The translations under genes were made by a program, and so were the position numbers. The notes under the pieces were generated by a model. That model did not search any database. It saw only the letters and a program-made list of their open reading frames with translations, and was not told where the DNA came from. Positions 16,116-24,379 of a DNA stretch of 24,779 nt are shown here, piece after piece; positions within the stretch are counted from its first letter, which is position 1, and every line of letters starts with the position of its first letter. The stretch lies in contig CBDDKW010000001.1 of the NCBI GenBank assembly GCA_965230425.1, positions 1-24,779 on the forward strand. Reading direction: 5' to 3'. Source of the stretch: CBDDKW01 sp965230425 (GTDB lineage: Bacteria > Pseudomonadota > Gammaproteobacteria > UBA1113).

Positions 16116-16854
16116 GCCAATTGTTGTATTAAAAGATGTACATAAGACTTATGATTATGAATGTCATGCGTTGGATGGTTTGAATTTGTCGGTAGCGCAA
16201 GGCGAATTTATGGGATTATTAGGTCCTAATGGTAGTGGTAAAACTACAACTATTAATATTTTAGCGGGCTTGCTTAAGCCTAGTTCTGGTGAGATTCAAG
16301 TCAACGGCATGAATGTTGCCACTGAAGCCGCAAAGATTAAATCATCCATAGGAATTGTGCCGCAAAATATTGCCTTGTATCCTTCATTGACCTTGGTAGA
16401 AAATCTGCGGTATTTTGCCAGCTTATATGGATTACAAGGTCAATATTTACGTCAGCGCATCGAATATTGTATCGAGGTTGCGAGCCTTGAAAAATTTGCC
16501 CATAAGCTAGTGGGTAAGTACTCGGGCGGTATGCAACGACGGGCGAATCTTGTTTGTGGGATTATACATCAACCTGAGATTTTATTATTAGATGAGCCTA
16601 CAGTAAATGTTGATCCGCAATCTCGGCATGTCATATTTAATACCCTGCAACGCTTTAATCAAGAGGGCATGACTATTTTCTATACCACTCATTATTTAGA
16701 GGAAGCGCAGCGATTGTGTTCGCAATTAGCTATTATTGATGCAGGTAAAATTGTCGCTCAGGGTACGGTACAAGAGATTATTAACTTAACGCCGGAGTCT
16801 ACTGACTTAGCCGAAGCCTTTTTGATACTCACCGGGGCAGGATTGAGAGCTTAA
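16108..16854 (+). CDS. ABC-2 type exporter, ATP-binding protein
   Basis: A 248-aa ABC ATPase of the DrrA/NodI/CcmA-like class. Walker A GPNGSGKTT (39-47), Q-loop Q86, signature YSGGMQRR (138-145), Walker B ILLLDEP (158-164) and switch His H195 (YTTHYLEEA) are all intact. It powers the permease encoded immediately downstream. AAGGTG lies about 11 nt upstream of the ATG. The gene start overlaps the ketosynthase remnant by 8 nt. The stop TAA is directly followed by the permease ATG, so the two genes are co-translated. The substrate is unknown; relatives export drugs, polysaccharides or lipids. Confidence 0.92.
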   Translation: MVEPIVVLKDVHKTYDYECHALDGLNLSVAQGEFMGLLGPNGSGKTTTINILAGLLKPSSGEIQVNGMNVATEAAKIKSSIGIVPQNIALYPSLTLVENLRYFASLYGLQGQYLRQRIEYCIEVASLEKFAHKLVGKYSGGMQRRANLVCGIIHQPEILLLDEPTVNVDPQSRHVIFNTLQRFNQEGMTIFYTTHYLEEAQRLCSQLAIIDAGKIVAQGTVQEIINLTPESTDLAEAFLILTGAGLRA

Positions 16855-18093
16855 ATGAGAAAAATTATTGAGTCATGTAAAAAAGAGTTGCATATTTTAT
16901 GGCGCGATAAAATGGCATTGTTGTTATTATTTATCATGCCATTGTTGTTTGTATTTATTATTACTCTCGTGCAAAGTCACTCTATTTTTAGCAGTAAAAG
17001 TAATGCGGTGAAAATCCTGCTTGTGAATCATGACAGGCAAGGTGCCTTGGGCAGTACGATGAGCGAATTACATTCTCAACACAAAGTTTTTAAATTAATT
17101 GATCACGTTAATGGTCATCCTCTTAAGGAGAAAGGTGCTAGAAAAGCGGTGGCTGTAGGGAATTTCCAAGCCTTAATTATTATTCCTAAAGGTGCAACAA
17201 AATCATATGAAGTGAATAGTCAAAAGCGCCTGGTAGGTTTAGTGCAACAGGGTCATCTGCAGCATGAAATACAAGTCATTTTTAATCCCAATATTCAACC
17301 TGCAGTGCGACAAATGATTACCACAGCGATTAATGTGGTAATTCAAAAATTACAAATTGAAGCCATGACCGAGGCAACCCATGAGTTGCTTGGTACAAAA
17401 ATACAAGAACGATCAGAGCCATCAAAACTTATCCATGTTTCATATGCCCATAGGGATAGTCATATACGGCCCAATGTTGTGCAGCAAAATGTGCCTGGTT
17501 GGGCGATTTTTGGTATGTTTTTTATTATTGTGCCTCTATCCGCTACTATTATCAGAGAAAAGGAATTGGGTATCTTAACGCGCATTTTTGCGGCGCCCGG
17601 CCCTTATTGGGTTTTACTGACTGGTAAAACTATTACTTATTTGTTTATTAATCTTGTTCAATTAGTTCTGATGTTGGTCCTTGGAGCTTATATCTTACCC
17701 TTATTAGGCACACCTGAATTAATAGTGGGACCTCATTATGGTCTGGTGTTGTTTATTGGGGTAGCGACTTCTTTATCGGCAGTTGGTTTAGGTTTACTGG
17801 TTGGCTGTTTCGTAAAAAGCTATGAGCAAGCCTCCGTACTGGGTGCGCTTTTAGTCGTCATTGCCGCCGCCATTGGCGGTATTATCGTACCTAATTATTT
17901 ATTACCAACCATTATTCAAAAAGTTGGTTTATTATCACCGCTGCATTGGGCACATTCAGCGTTCATCGATATTTTTGTGAGACATGCTAGCTTAAGCACA
18001 ATTTTGCCGGCAGTTGGTGTGCTGTTTGCAATATTTGTTGCTTGCTTTTTCTTTTCCTCGTGGCGTTTGCGATATTTAGGCTTCAGCTCATGA
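16855..18093 (+). CDS. ABC-2 type exporter, permease
   Basis: A 412-aa integral membrane protein of the ABC2_membrane_3/DrrB-like class. One transmembrane helix near the N-terminus (about 20-40, MALLLLFIMPLLFVFIITLV) is followed by a hydrophilic domain of about 175 residues, probably outside the inner membrane. A C-terminal bundle of about five helices starts near residue 219 (WAIFGMFFIIVPLSATII) and is followed by the cytosolic REKELG coupling segment typical of the family. It starts directly after the ATPase stop (TAAATG), so it is translationally coupled. Together they would make a homodimeric or 2+2 exporter. Substrate not predictable. Confidence 0.9.
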   Translation: MRKIIESCKKELHILWRDKMALLLLFIMPLLFVFIITLVQSHSIFSSKSNAVKILLVNHDRQGALGSTMSELHSQHKVFKLIDHVNGHPLKEKGARKAVAVGNFQALIIIPKGATKSYEVNSQKRLVGLVQQGHLQHEIQVIFNPNIQPAVRQMITTAINVVIQKLQIEAMTEATHELLGTKIQERSEPSKLIHVSYAHRDSHIRPNVVQQNVPGWAIFGMFFIIVPLSATIIREKELGILTRIFAAPGPYWVLLTGKTITYLFINLVQLVLMLVLGAYILPLLGTPELIVGPHYGLVLFIGVATSLSAVGLGLLVGCFVKSYEQASVLGALLVVIAAAIGGIIVPNYLLPTIIQKVGLLSPLHWAHSAFIDIFVRHASLSTILPAVGVLFAIFVACFFFSSWRLRYLGFSS

Positions 18094-18469
18094 TGTGACT
18101 ATAAAATATATTTGCTAGTTGTAGATGTGAATAGATTTTTTCCGAAGTTGTTCAGATGCAGGTGTTGCTGTCAACTTTCAAGTATGGCGATTGAAACGCT
18201 AGTATTGAGCCAGTAATAAGAGGATGGTATTATGGATTGTTTATTGATGACAGTGCATACAAGACCTAGTAATGGATAACTATTGAAAATGGCAGCGAGG
18301 TTATCTTTATTTAAGTGATAAAAATAATATGCGCAATATGATTTTTTGCCTTGCTAACAGCAGATATTCCGCAACTCAGTGCGAGGCAAGACTATGAACA
18401 GTATTAACTAAATTCTAATGACAAAAAAGGTTATGTGTTGTACAATACCTGACCTTTATATAGAGTTAA
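18094..18469. other. 376-nt intergenic region
   Basis: No convincing gene. It ends with a likely promoter at 18418-18446. An imperfect inverted repeat (TGCCTTGC and GCGAGGCA) is present at about 18347-18388. A 15-codon ORF at 18232-18279 is preceded by AGAGG but has no other support. No terminator for the ABC operon was seen. Confidence 0.4.
18418..18446 (+). promoter_or_regulatory. Sigma-70-like promoter of the small orphan gene
   Basis: ATGACA at 18418-18423 and TACAAT at 18441-18446 are separated by exactly 17 bp. Each hexamer matches consensus at five of six positions. The predicted start is near 18453, about 17-58 nt before the candidate start codons of the next gene. Confidence 0.55.
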
Positions 18470-18796
18470 TTGGAGAGAAAGTTGGCTAAAAGCTCTTTCG
18501 AGTCAGAGACAATGACAATTGCAAAGAAGCGTTCATCGATTGAGGGACACTTCCGAGGTCGCTCTGCGGTGTCAGATGTAGTTATTTTGCGACATGTAAT
18601 GGATGTGTTTGAACGACAGGAGGCTACTTCGAGTGTCGCAGCAATTCCTGTAGCAAAGTTTTTAGCTAAACTCAGCCCAGATGAGGATTTTAAAATACGT
18701 TTATATGCTAGTGAAACCAATACAGTTTCATTTGAATGTGTGTCTGGAGAAAGAATAGTTACTAAAGAGTGTTTGGATTATGAGAGTGATTCATGA
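18470..18796 (+). CDS. Small orphan protein, function unknown
   Basis: Not recognised. The longest frame gives 108 aa from TTG at 18470. Alternatives are TTG at 18482, just after GGAGAG but with only 4 nt spacing, and ATG at 18511, giving 94 aa. The protein is soluble, with a basic N-terminal part (AKKRSSIEGHFRGRS), a central helical-looking segment (VILRHVMDVFERQEATSS) and an acidic C-terminus ending in CLDYESDS. No signal peptide, membrane helix or known motif. A good promoter just upstream supports it being a gene. It stands between the exporter operon and another orphan gene. Confidence 0.5.
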   Translation: MERKLAKSSFESETMTIAKKRSSIEGHFRGRSAVSDVVILRHVMDVFERQEATSSVAAIPVAKFLAKLSPDEDFKIRLYASETNTVSFECVSGERIVTKECLDYESDS

Positions 18797-18887
18797 GTCA
18801 GGCTTGGTTATAGCAACGTGAAGAAAGGCTAACCCAGTCATCCTTCCAAAAATGTAAATTTATCAGGCATCTCTCAGAAAGATAGTG

Positions 18888-18974
18888 ATGTCTGCTAAAG
18901 GAGAGCATATTCATACATTTCAATTGTATTTAGCGAATAACGATAAAATAATAACTTATATTGAAAAAGGCTAA
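18888..18974 (+). CDS. Possible 28-aa leader ORF before the 520-aa orphan
   Basis: ATG at 18888 opens 28 codons (MSAKGEHIHTFQLYLANNDK and on) ending in TAA 5 nt before the start of the next gene. The ribosome site is weak. It could be a leader peptide or chance. The preceding bases can form a stem CAGGCATC with GATGTCTG over the start codon. Confidence 0.15.
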   Translation: MSAKGEHIHTFQLYLANNDKIITYIEKG

Positions 18975-18979
18975 ACATC

Positions 18980-20542
18980 ATGAGCGGCTATGCAGAATTC
19001 AAACGGCAATTTATTAAGTATATAAAACATAAAGATAAACAAATAAGATTTATTCCTGAAGCTAAACCAATAAGGCTTGCTCCTGATACTCCAAATCCCC
19101 AAATTAATGCTAGAGAACCTCACTCTGATGTAGGGAGTAGCAATGGTCATTTGACGCCCTTGGGCAATCGAGGCGGTAATAGACAGCCTATGGTGCGTGA
19201 TGGTCGTATGCAATTTTTCCAACGCTATGAGGAAAATGATACTGGTAGTAATAGGCTACAAAGTTCTGCCGCACAAGGGAAGCAAAGTACAGGACGCCGC
19301 AAGCATCCCTTAAAATTGATGGGGACACAGTCCTTCTATGATCATTTGATTGATTTATTATGGCATGTGGACAAACAAAACAGCTTTGTCGATTTATTGC
19401 CAGATATCATGCCAATCCTATTGAAAATGTACCGGGTCAGTGGTGAACCTATTACTCAGTATCAAATAAATTATCAATTAGATTGTTTTAAAAAGATATG
19501 TGGTTTTATATTGCAAGGTTTAGGCATTAGCGAGAGTGATATAAAGCGTTTCTCTCGACATGATGATTATAGTTACCCTGCGCATATTCCAATTTTTGAG
19601 TATTTACATTTCCTCGTGTATGGGCATTTCTTTGAGCATAAGAATGTGTTTATGCAAGCAACTCATACTGCTTTAAATGCTTATATTCAGCGTTATTATT
19701 TTATGTACTATCAGCAGAATAAAGGTATTAGCTCTCACGCTGAGTTATTAATGTATCCTCATTTAACACGAATGACTCAGAAATTTTCAAAATTATTAAT
19801 TGGGCTAGCACCGACGGTGCCACAACGAAAAGCTTTAGCTGATCTTAAAGCAGAAACATCAGCATTTACCAATCTATGGGGGGATATAAAAGCCACGGTA
19901 TCTGACTTATTAGGGGGCAAGTCAAGCTGCCACGATTACATTAATTGCGTAGGTAGAGTATTGCTTACAGATATCGTGCATAATGTTGATGAAAAATTAG
20001 CACCAAAATTGCAACAACAGTGTGATCAGCGCGTATATTTATTTCAACAATATTCTGAGTTAATGGATTGTATCCGAAATGTAGTTACTATTGAAAATGA
20101 TACACTTTGTGTGAATGCGAGCATTTTGCAATTGCAGATGGCTTTATGTCTCTATGATGTTACGCAGTTGATAGATTCTACGGATTTATCTAAAGATAAA
20201 GTGAATGTATTATTTATCACGCATAATACTTTCTTAAGCACCGTCATGGGTATACATGGCGTTAATCCCCCTAATACCAGGTTTAGCCTCTATGGTGATT
20301 TAAGGGTTGCACTAGGTGGGGGGTATATTCATCTAGATGATATTTGTCAACGTGGTCAAGATGTTGTGGCCAGTTATTTGCAGCGTAATCAAATTGTTGA
20401 TGGTGCATTTATAAACGGTATTGGACTTTTGTGTAATTTATTACGGGATTTATTTAAGAAAACTCCAGGAATTAGATTATCACAGCCTAGCCCTGCGTCG
20501 CAGTTGTTGCGCTCATCAGCAAGTCGGAGCAAACAAGGCTAA
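18980..20542 (+). CDS. Orphan 520-aa protein, possible secreted effector
   Basis: Not recognised. The first 115 residues are polar and low in hydrophobics (Asn/Gly/Arg rich: GSSNGHLTPLGNRGGNRQ), probably flexible. Residues about 115-490 look mostly alpha-helical and folded, with many Tyr, His and Leu. The C-terminus is a Ser/Pro/Arg tail (LSQPSPASQLLRSSASRSKQ). No signal peptide, membrane helix, enzyme motif or repeat was found. AAGG lies about 10 nt before the ATG. It stands alone, with a repeat element and terminator downstream. A large, single, family-less protein with a helical body and a polar tail is common among secreted effectors of intracellular gammaproteobacteria, but no translocation signal can be proven here, and the usual C-terminal Glu-rich stretch of Dot/Icm substrates is absent. 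Confidence 0.75.
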   Translation: MSGYAEFKRQFIKYIKHKDKQIRFIPEAKPIRLAPDTPNPQINAREPHSDVGSSNGHLTPLGNRGGNRQPMVRDGRMQFFQRYEENDTGSNRLQSSAAQGKQSTGRRKHPLKLMGTQSFYDHLIDLLWHVDKQNSFVDLLPDIMPILLKMYRVSGEPITQYQINYQLDCFKKICGFILQGLGISESDIKRFSRHDDYSYPAHIPIFEYLHFLVYGHFFEHKNVFMQATHTALNAYIQRYYFMYYQQNKGISSHAELLMYPHLTRMTQKFSKLLIGLAPTVPQRKALADLKAETSAFTNLWGDIKATVSDLLGGKSSCHDYINCVGRVLLTDIVHNVDEKLAPKLQQQCDQRVYLFQQYSELMDCIRNVVTIENDTLCVNASILQLQMALCLYDVTQLIDSTDLSKDKVNVLFITHNTFLSTVMGIHGVNPPNTRFSLYGDLRVALGGGYIHLDDICQRGQDVVASYLQRNQIVDGAFINGIGLLCNLLRDLFKKTPGIRLSQPSPASQLLRSSASRSKQG

Positions 20543-20590
20543 GCATTAGCAGTATTCGGAATAGCTTGATCATGAGTATATTAAACTTGA

Positions 20591-20698
20591 TTCCCCGCAG
20601 CTTGCTGCGGGCACTTTACGCTTGGGGATTCTTAAGGGGAGTCAGCGTAGACTCCCCTTAAGTCGCCGTAGCGCGAACTTGGTTCGCGCAGGCGAAAT
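20591..20698 (+). repeat. Second copy of the palindromic element, intergenic
   Basis: About 108 bp, about 58% GC. Same three-hairpin order as 1691-1796. Hairpin 1: CCCGCAGC 20594-20601 with GCTGCGGG 20604-20611. Hairpin 2: a perfect 13-bp stem CTTAAGGGGAGTC 20631-20643 with GACTCCCCTTAAG 20650-20662. Hairpin 3: TCGCC 20663-20667 with GGCGA 20691-20695 enclosing GCGCGAAC 20671-20678 with GTTCGCGC 20682-20689. Against the addA copy, stems 2 and 3 differ by paired changes (CCC/GGG to CTT/AAG; GGG/CCC to AAC/GTT) that keep the pairing. Both copies end in GGCGAAAT. It sits between the orphan gene and ubiG, harming neither. Confidence 0.8.
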
Positions 20699-20717
20699 AT
20701 TACTAGGAAATAAAATA

Positions 20718-20745
20718 CCCCGAGGCTTGCCTCGGGGATTTTTAT
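20718..20745. terminator. Bidirectional intrinsic terminator between orphan gene and ubiG
   Basis: A perfect 8-bp GC-rich stem, CCCCGAGG-CTTG-CCTCGGGG, at 20718-20737. On the plus strand it is followed by ATTTTTATTT, and on the minus strand by TATTTTATTT. It can end both the plus-strand orphan transcript and the minus-strand ubiG transcript. Its CTTG loop is shared with hairpin 1 of the neighbouring palindromic element. Confidence 0.85.
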
Positions 20746-20749
20746 TTCT

Positions 20750-21454
20750 TCAACCTTTTTCACAACACACTAGATAATTAACAGAGACATCCGTGCAAAG
20801 ACGATATTGTTGCTTGAAAGGGTTATAACTTAAGCCTTGCATATGAATCAGTCTTAAATTAGCATCGCGACACCATTGTTCTAATTCAGAAGGCTTAATA
20901 AACTTCTGATAATCATGGGTGCCCTTAGGTAAGAGTTGTAAGATATACTCTGCACCGAGGATGGCTAAGCCATAGGCTTTAGGATTACGATTAAGCGTGG
21001 AGAAAAAGCATTTGCCACCGGGTTTTGTCAATTCACTACAGGCTTGAATAATGGCTTGTGGATCAGGCACGTGCTCTAACATTTCCATACAGATGACATT
21101 ATCGAAGCTTCCAGGTTGAGTTGCAGCAAGTTCTTCTACAGCGCACTGCTTATAATCAACATTAAAATCTTGTTGTTGTAAATGCGTTTTTGCAGCATCG
21201 ATAGCCACACTATCCAAATCTAGCGCAGTGACTTGAGCTTGTTGCTCTGCCATCGCTTCACTCAACAGTCCACCACCACAGCCTACATCGAGACAGGCTT
21301 TCCCTTGTAGAGTGGTCTGCTCCTGGATAAAGCCCAGGCGAAGTGGGGTAATATCATGCAGGGTTTTAAAGGGACCTTGAGGATCCCACCATTGATCAGC
21401 AATGGCGGAAAATTTAGCAATTTCTTCCGGATCGTAGTTTTGTTGTGTTGTCAT
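20750..21454 (-). CDS. ubiG: 3-demethylubiquinol/2-polyprenyl-6-hydroxyphenol O-methyltransferase
   Basis: A 234-aa class I SAM methyltransferase with the full UbiG signature: N-terminal FSAIADQWWDPQGPFKTLHDITPLRL, SAM motif I LDVGCGGG (55-62), acidic motif II TALDLD, and MEMLEHVPDP. It carries out both O-methylations in ubiquinone synthesis, at the inner face of the cytoplasmic membrane. Length is normal for the family. It is divergent from gyrA, the arrangement also seen in E. coli. The ATG at 21454 has no clear Shine-Dalgarno. It ends 5 nt from the terminator region. Confidence 0.96.
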   Translation of the reverse strand: MTTQQNYDPEEIAKFSAIADQWWDPQGPFKTLHDITPLRLGFIQEQTTLQGKACLDVGCGGGLLSEAMAEQQAQVTALDLDSVAIDAAKTHLQQQDFNVDYKQCAVEELAATQPGSFDNVICMEMLEHVPDPQAIIQACSELTKPGGKCFFSTLNRNPKAYGLAILGAEYILQLLPKGTHDYQKFIKPSELEQWCRDANLRLIHMQGLSYNPFKQQYRLCTDVSVNYLVCCEKG

Positions 21455-21492
21455 GGTTACTTAACTAGCCTAGTCATTATCTACAGATTTGC

Positions 21493-21501
21493 AGTGTAGC
21501 A
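21493..21501 (-). promoter_or_regulatory. Possible extended -10 of ubiG
   Basis: The reverse strand reads TGCTACACT, an extended -10 (TG-n-TACACT), about 40 nt before the ubiG start. No good -35 at the right distance, which is acceptable for an extended -10 promoter. Confidence 0.35.
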
Positions 21502-21649
21502 TAGATACCTGCTAAGCGGATAAGGCTATCATATTCGTTCTTTTTTTCTTTATTAGCCGAGCCTTACTCAAAAGACCAAATTGAAAACTTTTTATCCCTC
21601 GTCTTCATTCTCTGAGGGGCATTTTATTCGCCATATCCTGCTTAAATCT

Positions 21650-21678
21650 CTGACTTTAAAGGGAGTTTGTGTTAAAAT
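21650..21678 (+). promoter_or_regulatory. gyrA promoter
   Basis: CTGACT at 21650-21655 and TAAAAT at 21673-21678 are separated by 17 bp. Transcription would start near 21685, giving a leader of about 108 nt. That leader holds a small hairpin (CAACC with GGTTG, about 21708-21720) and a near-palindrome, GCCAAATTGGGC, at about 21742-21753. Whether these regulate gyrA is unknown. Confidence 0.55.
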
Positions 21679-21792
21679 CCCGCTTTCGCCGTTGTGATTT
21701 TTATCAACCGGGTTGGTTGTTTAAGGATCCGTAATAAATTTAGCCAAATTGGGCAAATATGGCGCAGTTATTGTAAGAAATGAGGCCTGTAG

Positions 21793-24363
21793 ATGAGTGA
21801 TTTAACCAAGGAAATAACCCCGGTTACCATTGAGCATGAATTAAAACAATCATATTTAGATTATGCAATGAGTGTCATTGTTGGTCGTGCTTTGCCCGAT
21901 GTACGTGATGGGTTAAAACCTGTACACCGACGTGTGCTATATGCTATGCACGAACTCAATAATGATTGGAATAAAGCTTACAAAAAATCTGCACGGATTG
22001 TCGGTGACGTGATTGGTAAATACCATCCTCACGGTGATACTGCGGTGTACGACACTATTGTGCGTATGGCGCAACCCTTCTCTATGCGCTATATGCTCGT
22101 GGATGGACAAGGTAACTTTGGTTCTGTAGATGGTGATATGGCAGCAGCCATGCGATATACCGAAGTGCGTTTAGCCCGTATTGCCCATTCCTTGATGGAA
22201 GATTTAGAAAAAGAAACCGTAGATTTTGTGCCTAACTATGATGGTACCGAATCAGCACCTGCAGTTTTTCCTACGCGTTTACCTAATTTACTGATCAATG
22301 GTTCTTCCGGTATTGCCGTTGGTATGGCAACGAATATCCCACCGCATAATTTGGGCGAAATCATTGAAGGTACAGTTGCCTTACTAAAAAATCCTGAGCT
22401 GAGTGTAGATGAACTCATGGAATTTATCCCTGGACCAGATTTTCCAACTGCAGGGATCATCAATGGTAGAGCAGGCATAGTGTCGGCTTATAGAACGGGG
22501 CGTGGTCGTATTTATGTGCGTGCTAAGACTCACATAGAAACCGATGAAAAAAATAATAAATCGACCATCGTTGTTACTGAATTGCCTTATCAAGTCAATA
22601 AAGCTCGCTTAATTGAAAAAATTGCCGAGTTAGTTAAAGACAAACGTATTGATGGTATTACCGGTTTACGCGATGAATCTGATAAAGATGGTATGCGTAT
22701 TGCGATAGAATTGCGACGTGGAGAAGTACCTGAAGTGATTCAAAATAATCTCTACACGCAAACGCAAATGCAAAATGTTTTCGGCATCAATATGGTGGCC
22801 TTGAGTCATGGCCAACCCAAAACGCTAAATCTAAAAGAAGTCTTAGAGGCCTTTATTTCACATCGACGTGAAGTGGTGACTCGACGAACTATTTTTGATG
22901 TACGTAAAGCCAAAGATCGTGCTCATATCTTAGAAGGTTTAGGGATAGCCTTAGCCAATATTGAAGAAGTTATTGCTTTAATTAAAGGCTCACCAAATCC
23001 TGTTGAAGCTAAGAAGAAATTATTAAGCACCGCCTGGAAGCCTGGTGCTGTACAGGCAATGTTAGAGCGGGCAGTAGAAAATATTACGCGCCCAGAGTCT
23101 ATCGGACCAGAGTATGGTCTCATCGACAATCAATACCATTTATCACCTGAACAAGCGCAGGCAATTTTAGATTTACGTTTGCATCGTTTAACAGGTTTAG
23201 AACAAGATAAAATCCATAATGAATACCAAGATTTAATTAGTAAGATTGTTGATTTATTAGAGATTTTATCAGATCCAGATCGTTTAAAGCGTGTTATCGA
23301 AGCAGAGTTAGAAGAGTCAAAACAACAATTTTCTGATCCAAGACGCACTGAAATTTTAAGTAGCCAGCAAGATTTAACGGCAGAAGATTTAATTCCAGAA
23401 GAAGATATGGTTGTCACATTATCTCACCAAGGCTATGCGAAATTACAATCTCTTGATATGTATACCGCGCAACGCCGTGGTGGTCGAGGTAAAACGGCAA
23501 CGGCAGTAAAAGATGAAGATTTTGTGCAAAACTTATTGATTGCTAGCACTCACGATACCATTTTATGCTTCTCTAGTTTCGGTAAAGTTTACTGGATGAA
23601 AGTCTATCAATTACCACAAGCAGGCCGTACCTCAAAGGGTAAACCCATTGTAAATCTGCTGCCTCTACAAGCTGGTGAGCGCATTAGTACCATCATGCCT
23701 ATCCGTGAGTATGATGCAGATAAATATGTTTTCATGGCCACTGAACATGGTACCGTGAAAAAAGTCAGTTTAGATAATTTCTCACGACCACGCGCAAGTG
23801 GCATCATTGCCGTTGATTTAAATGAAGATGATCGTTTAATCGGTGCAGCCTTAACTGACGGTAATCAAGATATTATGTTATTTACCACTGCCGGTAAGGC
23901 AATTCGTTTTAAAGAAAGTGATGTAAGACCAATGGGGCGTGTCGCGCGCGGTGTACGTGGTATTAAGCTTCAAGAAGATCAAAAGGTAATTTCTTTAGTG
24001 ATTGTTCAAGAGGGTGGTAGTATTCTCACTGCCACGGAACAAGGCTATGGTAAACGTACTCCGGTAGACGAATATCGTGCTATCGGTCGCGGTGGTCAAG
24101 GGGTGATCTCTATTCAAATCAATGAACGTAATGGTTCTGCGGTAGGTGCAATTCAAGTATTCCCAGGCCGTGAAGTGATGCTTATTACCGATCAGGGCGT
24201 ATTAGTACGTACGCGTGTTGATGAAATTTCTCGTATTGGCCGCAATACCCAAGGTGTGCGCTTGATCAATGTGAGTGATGACGAGCATTTAGTGGGGATC
24301 CAACTCATCGATGAAATGGAAGATGACGAAGCAGAAGCTGCTGCTGAAGATACGAGTGAATAA
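21793..24363 (+). CDS. gyrA: DNA gyrase subunit A
   Basis: An 856-aa protein, complete. The N-terminal breakage-reunion domain has DYAMSVIVGRALPDVRDGLK and the catalytic Tyr122 in AAAMRYTEVR (same number as E. coli). The quinolone-resistance region reads GDTAVYD, with Thr83 and Asp87. The C-terminal DNA-wrapping domain contains the GyrA box QRRGGRGK, which distinguishes it from ParC, and ends in an acidic tail (DEMEDDEAEAAAEDTSE). With GyrB it introduces negative supercoils using ATP. The ATG at 21793 has GAGG about 8 nt upstream. aroA follows after 16 nt, so they are probably co-transcribed. Confidence 0.97.
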   Translation: MSDLTKEITPVTIEHELKQSYLDYAMSVIVGRALPDVRDGLKPVHRRVLYAMHELNNDWNKAYKKSARIVGDVIGKYHPHGDTAVYDTIVRMAQPFSMRYMLVDGQGNFGSVDGDMAAAMRYTEVRLARIAHSLMEDLEKETVDFVPNYDGTESAPAVFPTRLPNLLINGSSGIAVGMATNIPPHNLGEIIEGTVALLKNPELSVDELMEFIPGPDFPTAGIINGRAGIVSAYRTGRGRIYVRAKTHIETDEKNNKSTIVVTELPYQVNKARLIEKIAELVKDKRIDGITGLRDESDKDGMRIAIELRRGEVPEVIQNNLYTQTQMQNVFGINMVALSHGQPKTLNLKEVLEAFISHRREVVTRRTIFDVRKAKDRAHILEGLGIALANIEEVIALIKGSPNPVEAKKKLLSTAWKPGAVQAMLERAVENITRPESIGPEYGLIDNQYHLSPEQAQAILDLRLHRLTGLEQDKIHNEYQDLISKIVDLLEILSDPDRLKRVIEAELEESKQQFSDPRRTEILSSQQDLTAEDLIPEEDMVVTLSHQGYAKLQSLDMYTAQRRGGRGKTATAVKDEDFVQNLLIASTHDTILCFSSFGKVYWMKVYQLPQAGRTSKGKPIVNLLPLQAGERISTIMPIREYDADKYVFMATEHGTVKKVSLDNFSRPRASGIIAVDLNEDDRLIGAALTDGNQDIMLFTTAGKAIRFKESDVRPMGRVARGVRGIKLQEDQKVISLVIVQEGGSILTATEQGYGKRTPVDEYRAIGRGGQGVISIQINERNGSAVGAIQVFPGREVMLITDQGVLVRTRVDEISRIGRNTQGVRLINVSDDEHLVGIQLIDEMEDDEAEAAAEDTSE

Positions 24364-24379
24364 AAGGTGAATTGCTACA

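Noticed and set aside
16108..18093. NodIJ-type exporter assignment
   Set aside because: The ATPase is similar in class, but the permease has the large N-terminal external domain of the ABC2_membrane_3 group, so a specific substrate name is not supported.
18232..18279. 15-aa ORF preceded by AGAGG
   Set aside because: Too short, no downstream gene that it would lead into, and no sequence resembling an attenuator peptide.
21455..21792. Riboswitch or attenuator in the gyrA leader
   Set aside because: Only a 5-bp hairpin and a near-palindrome are visible, with no terminator/antiterminator pair or known motif.
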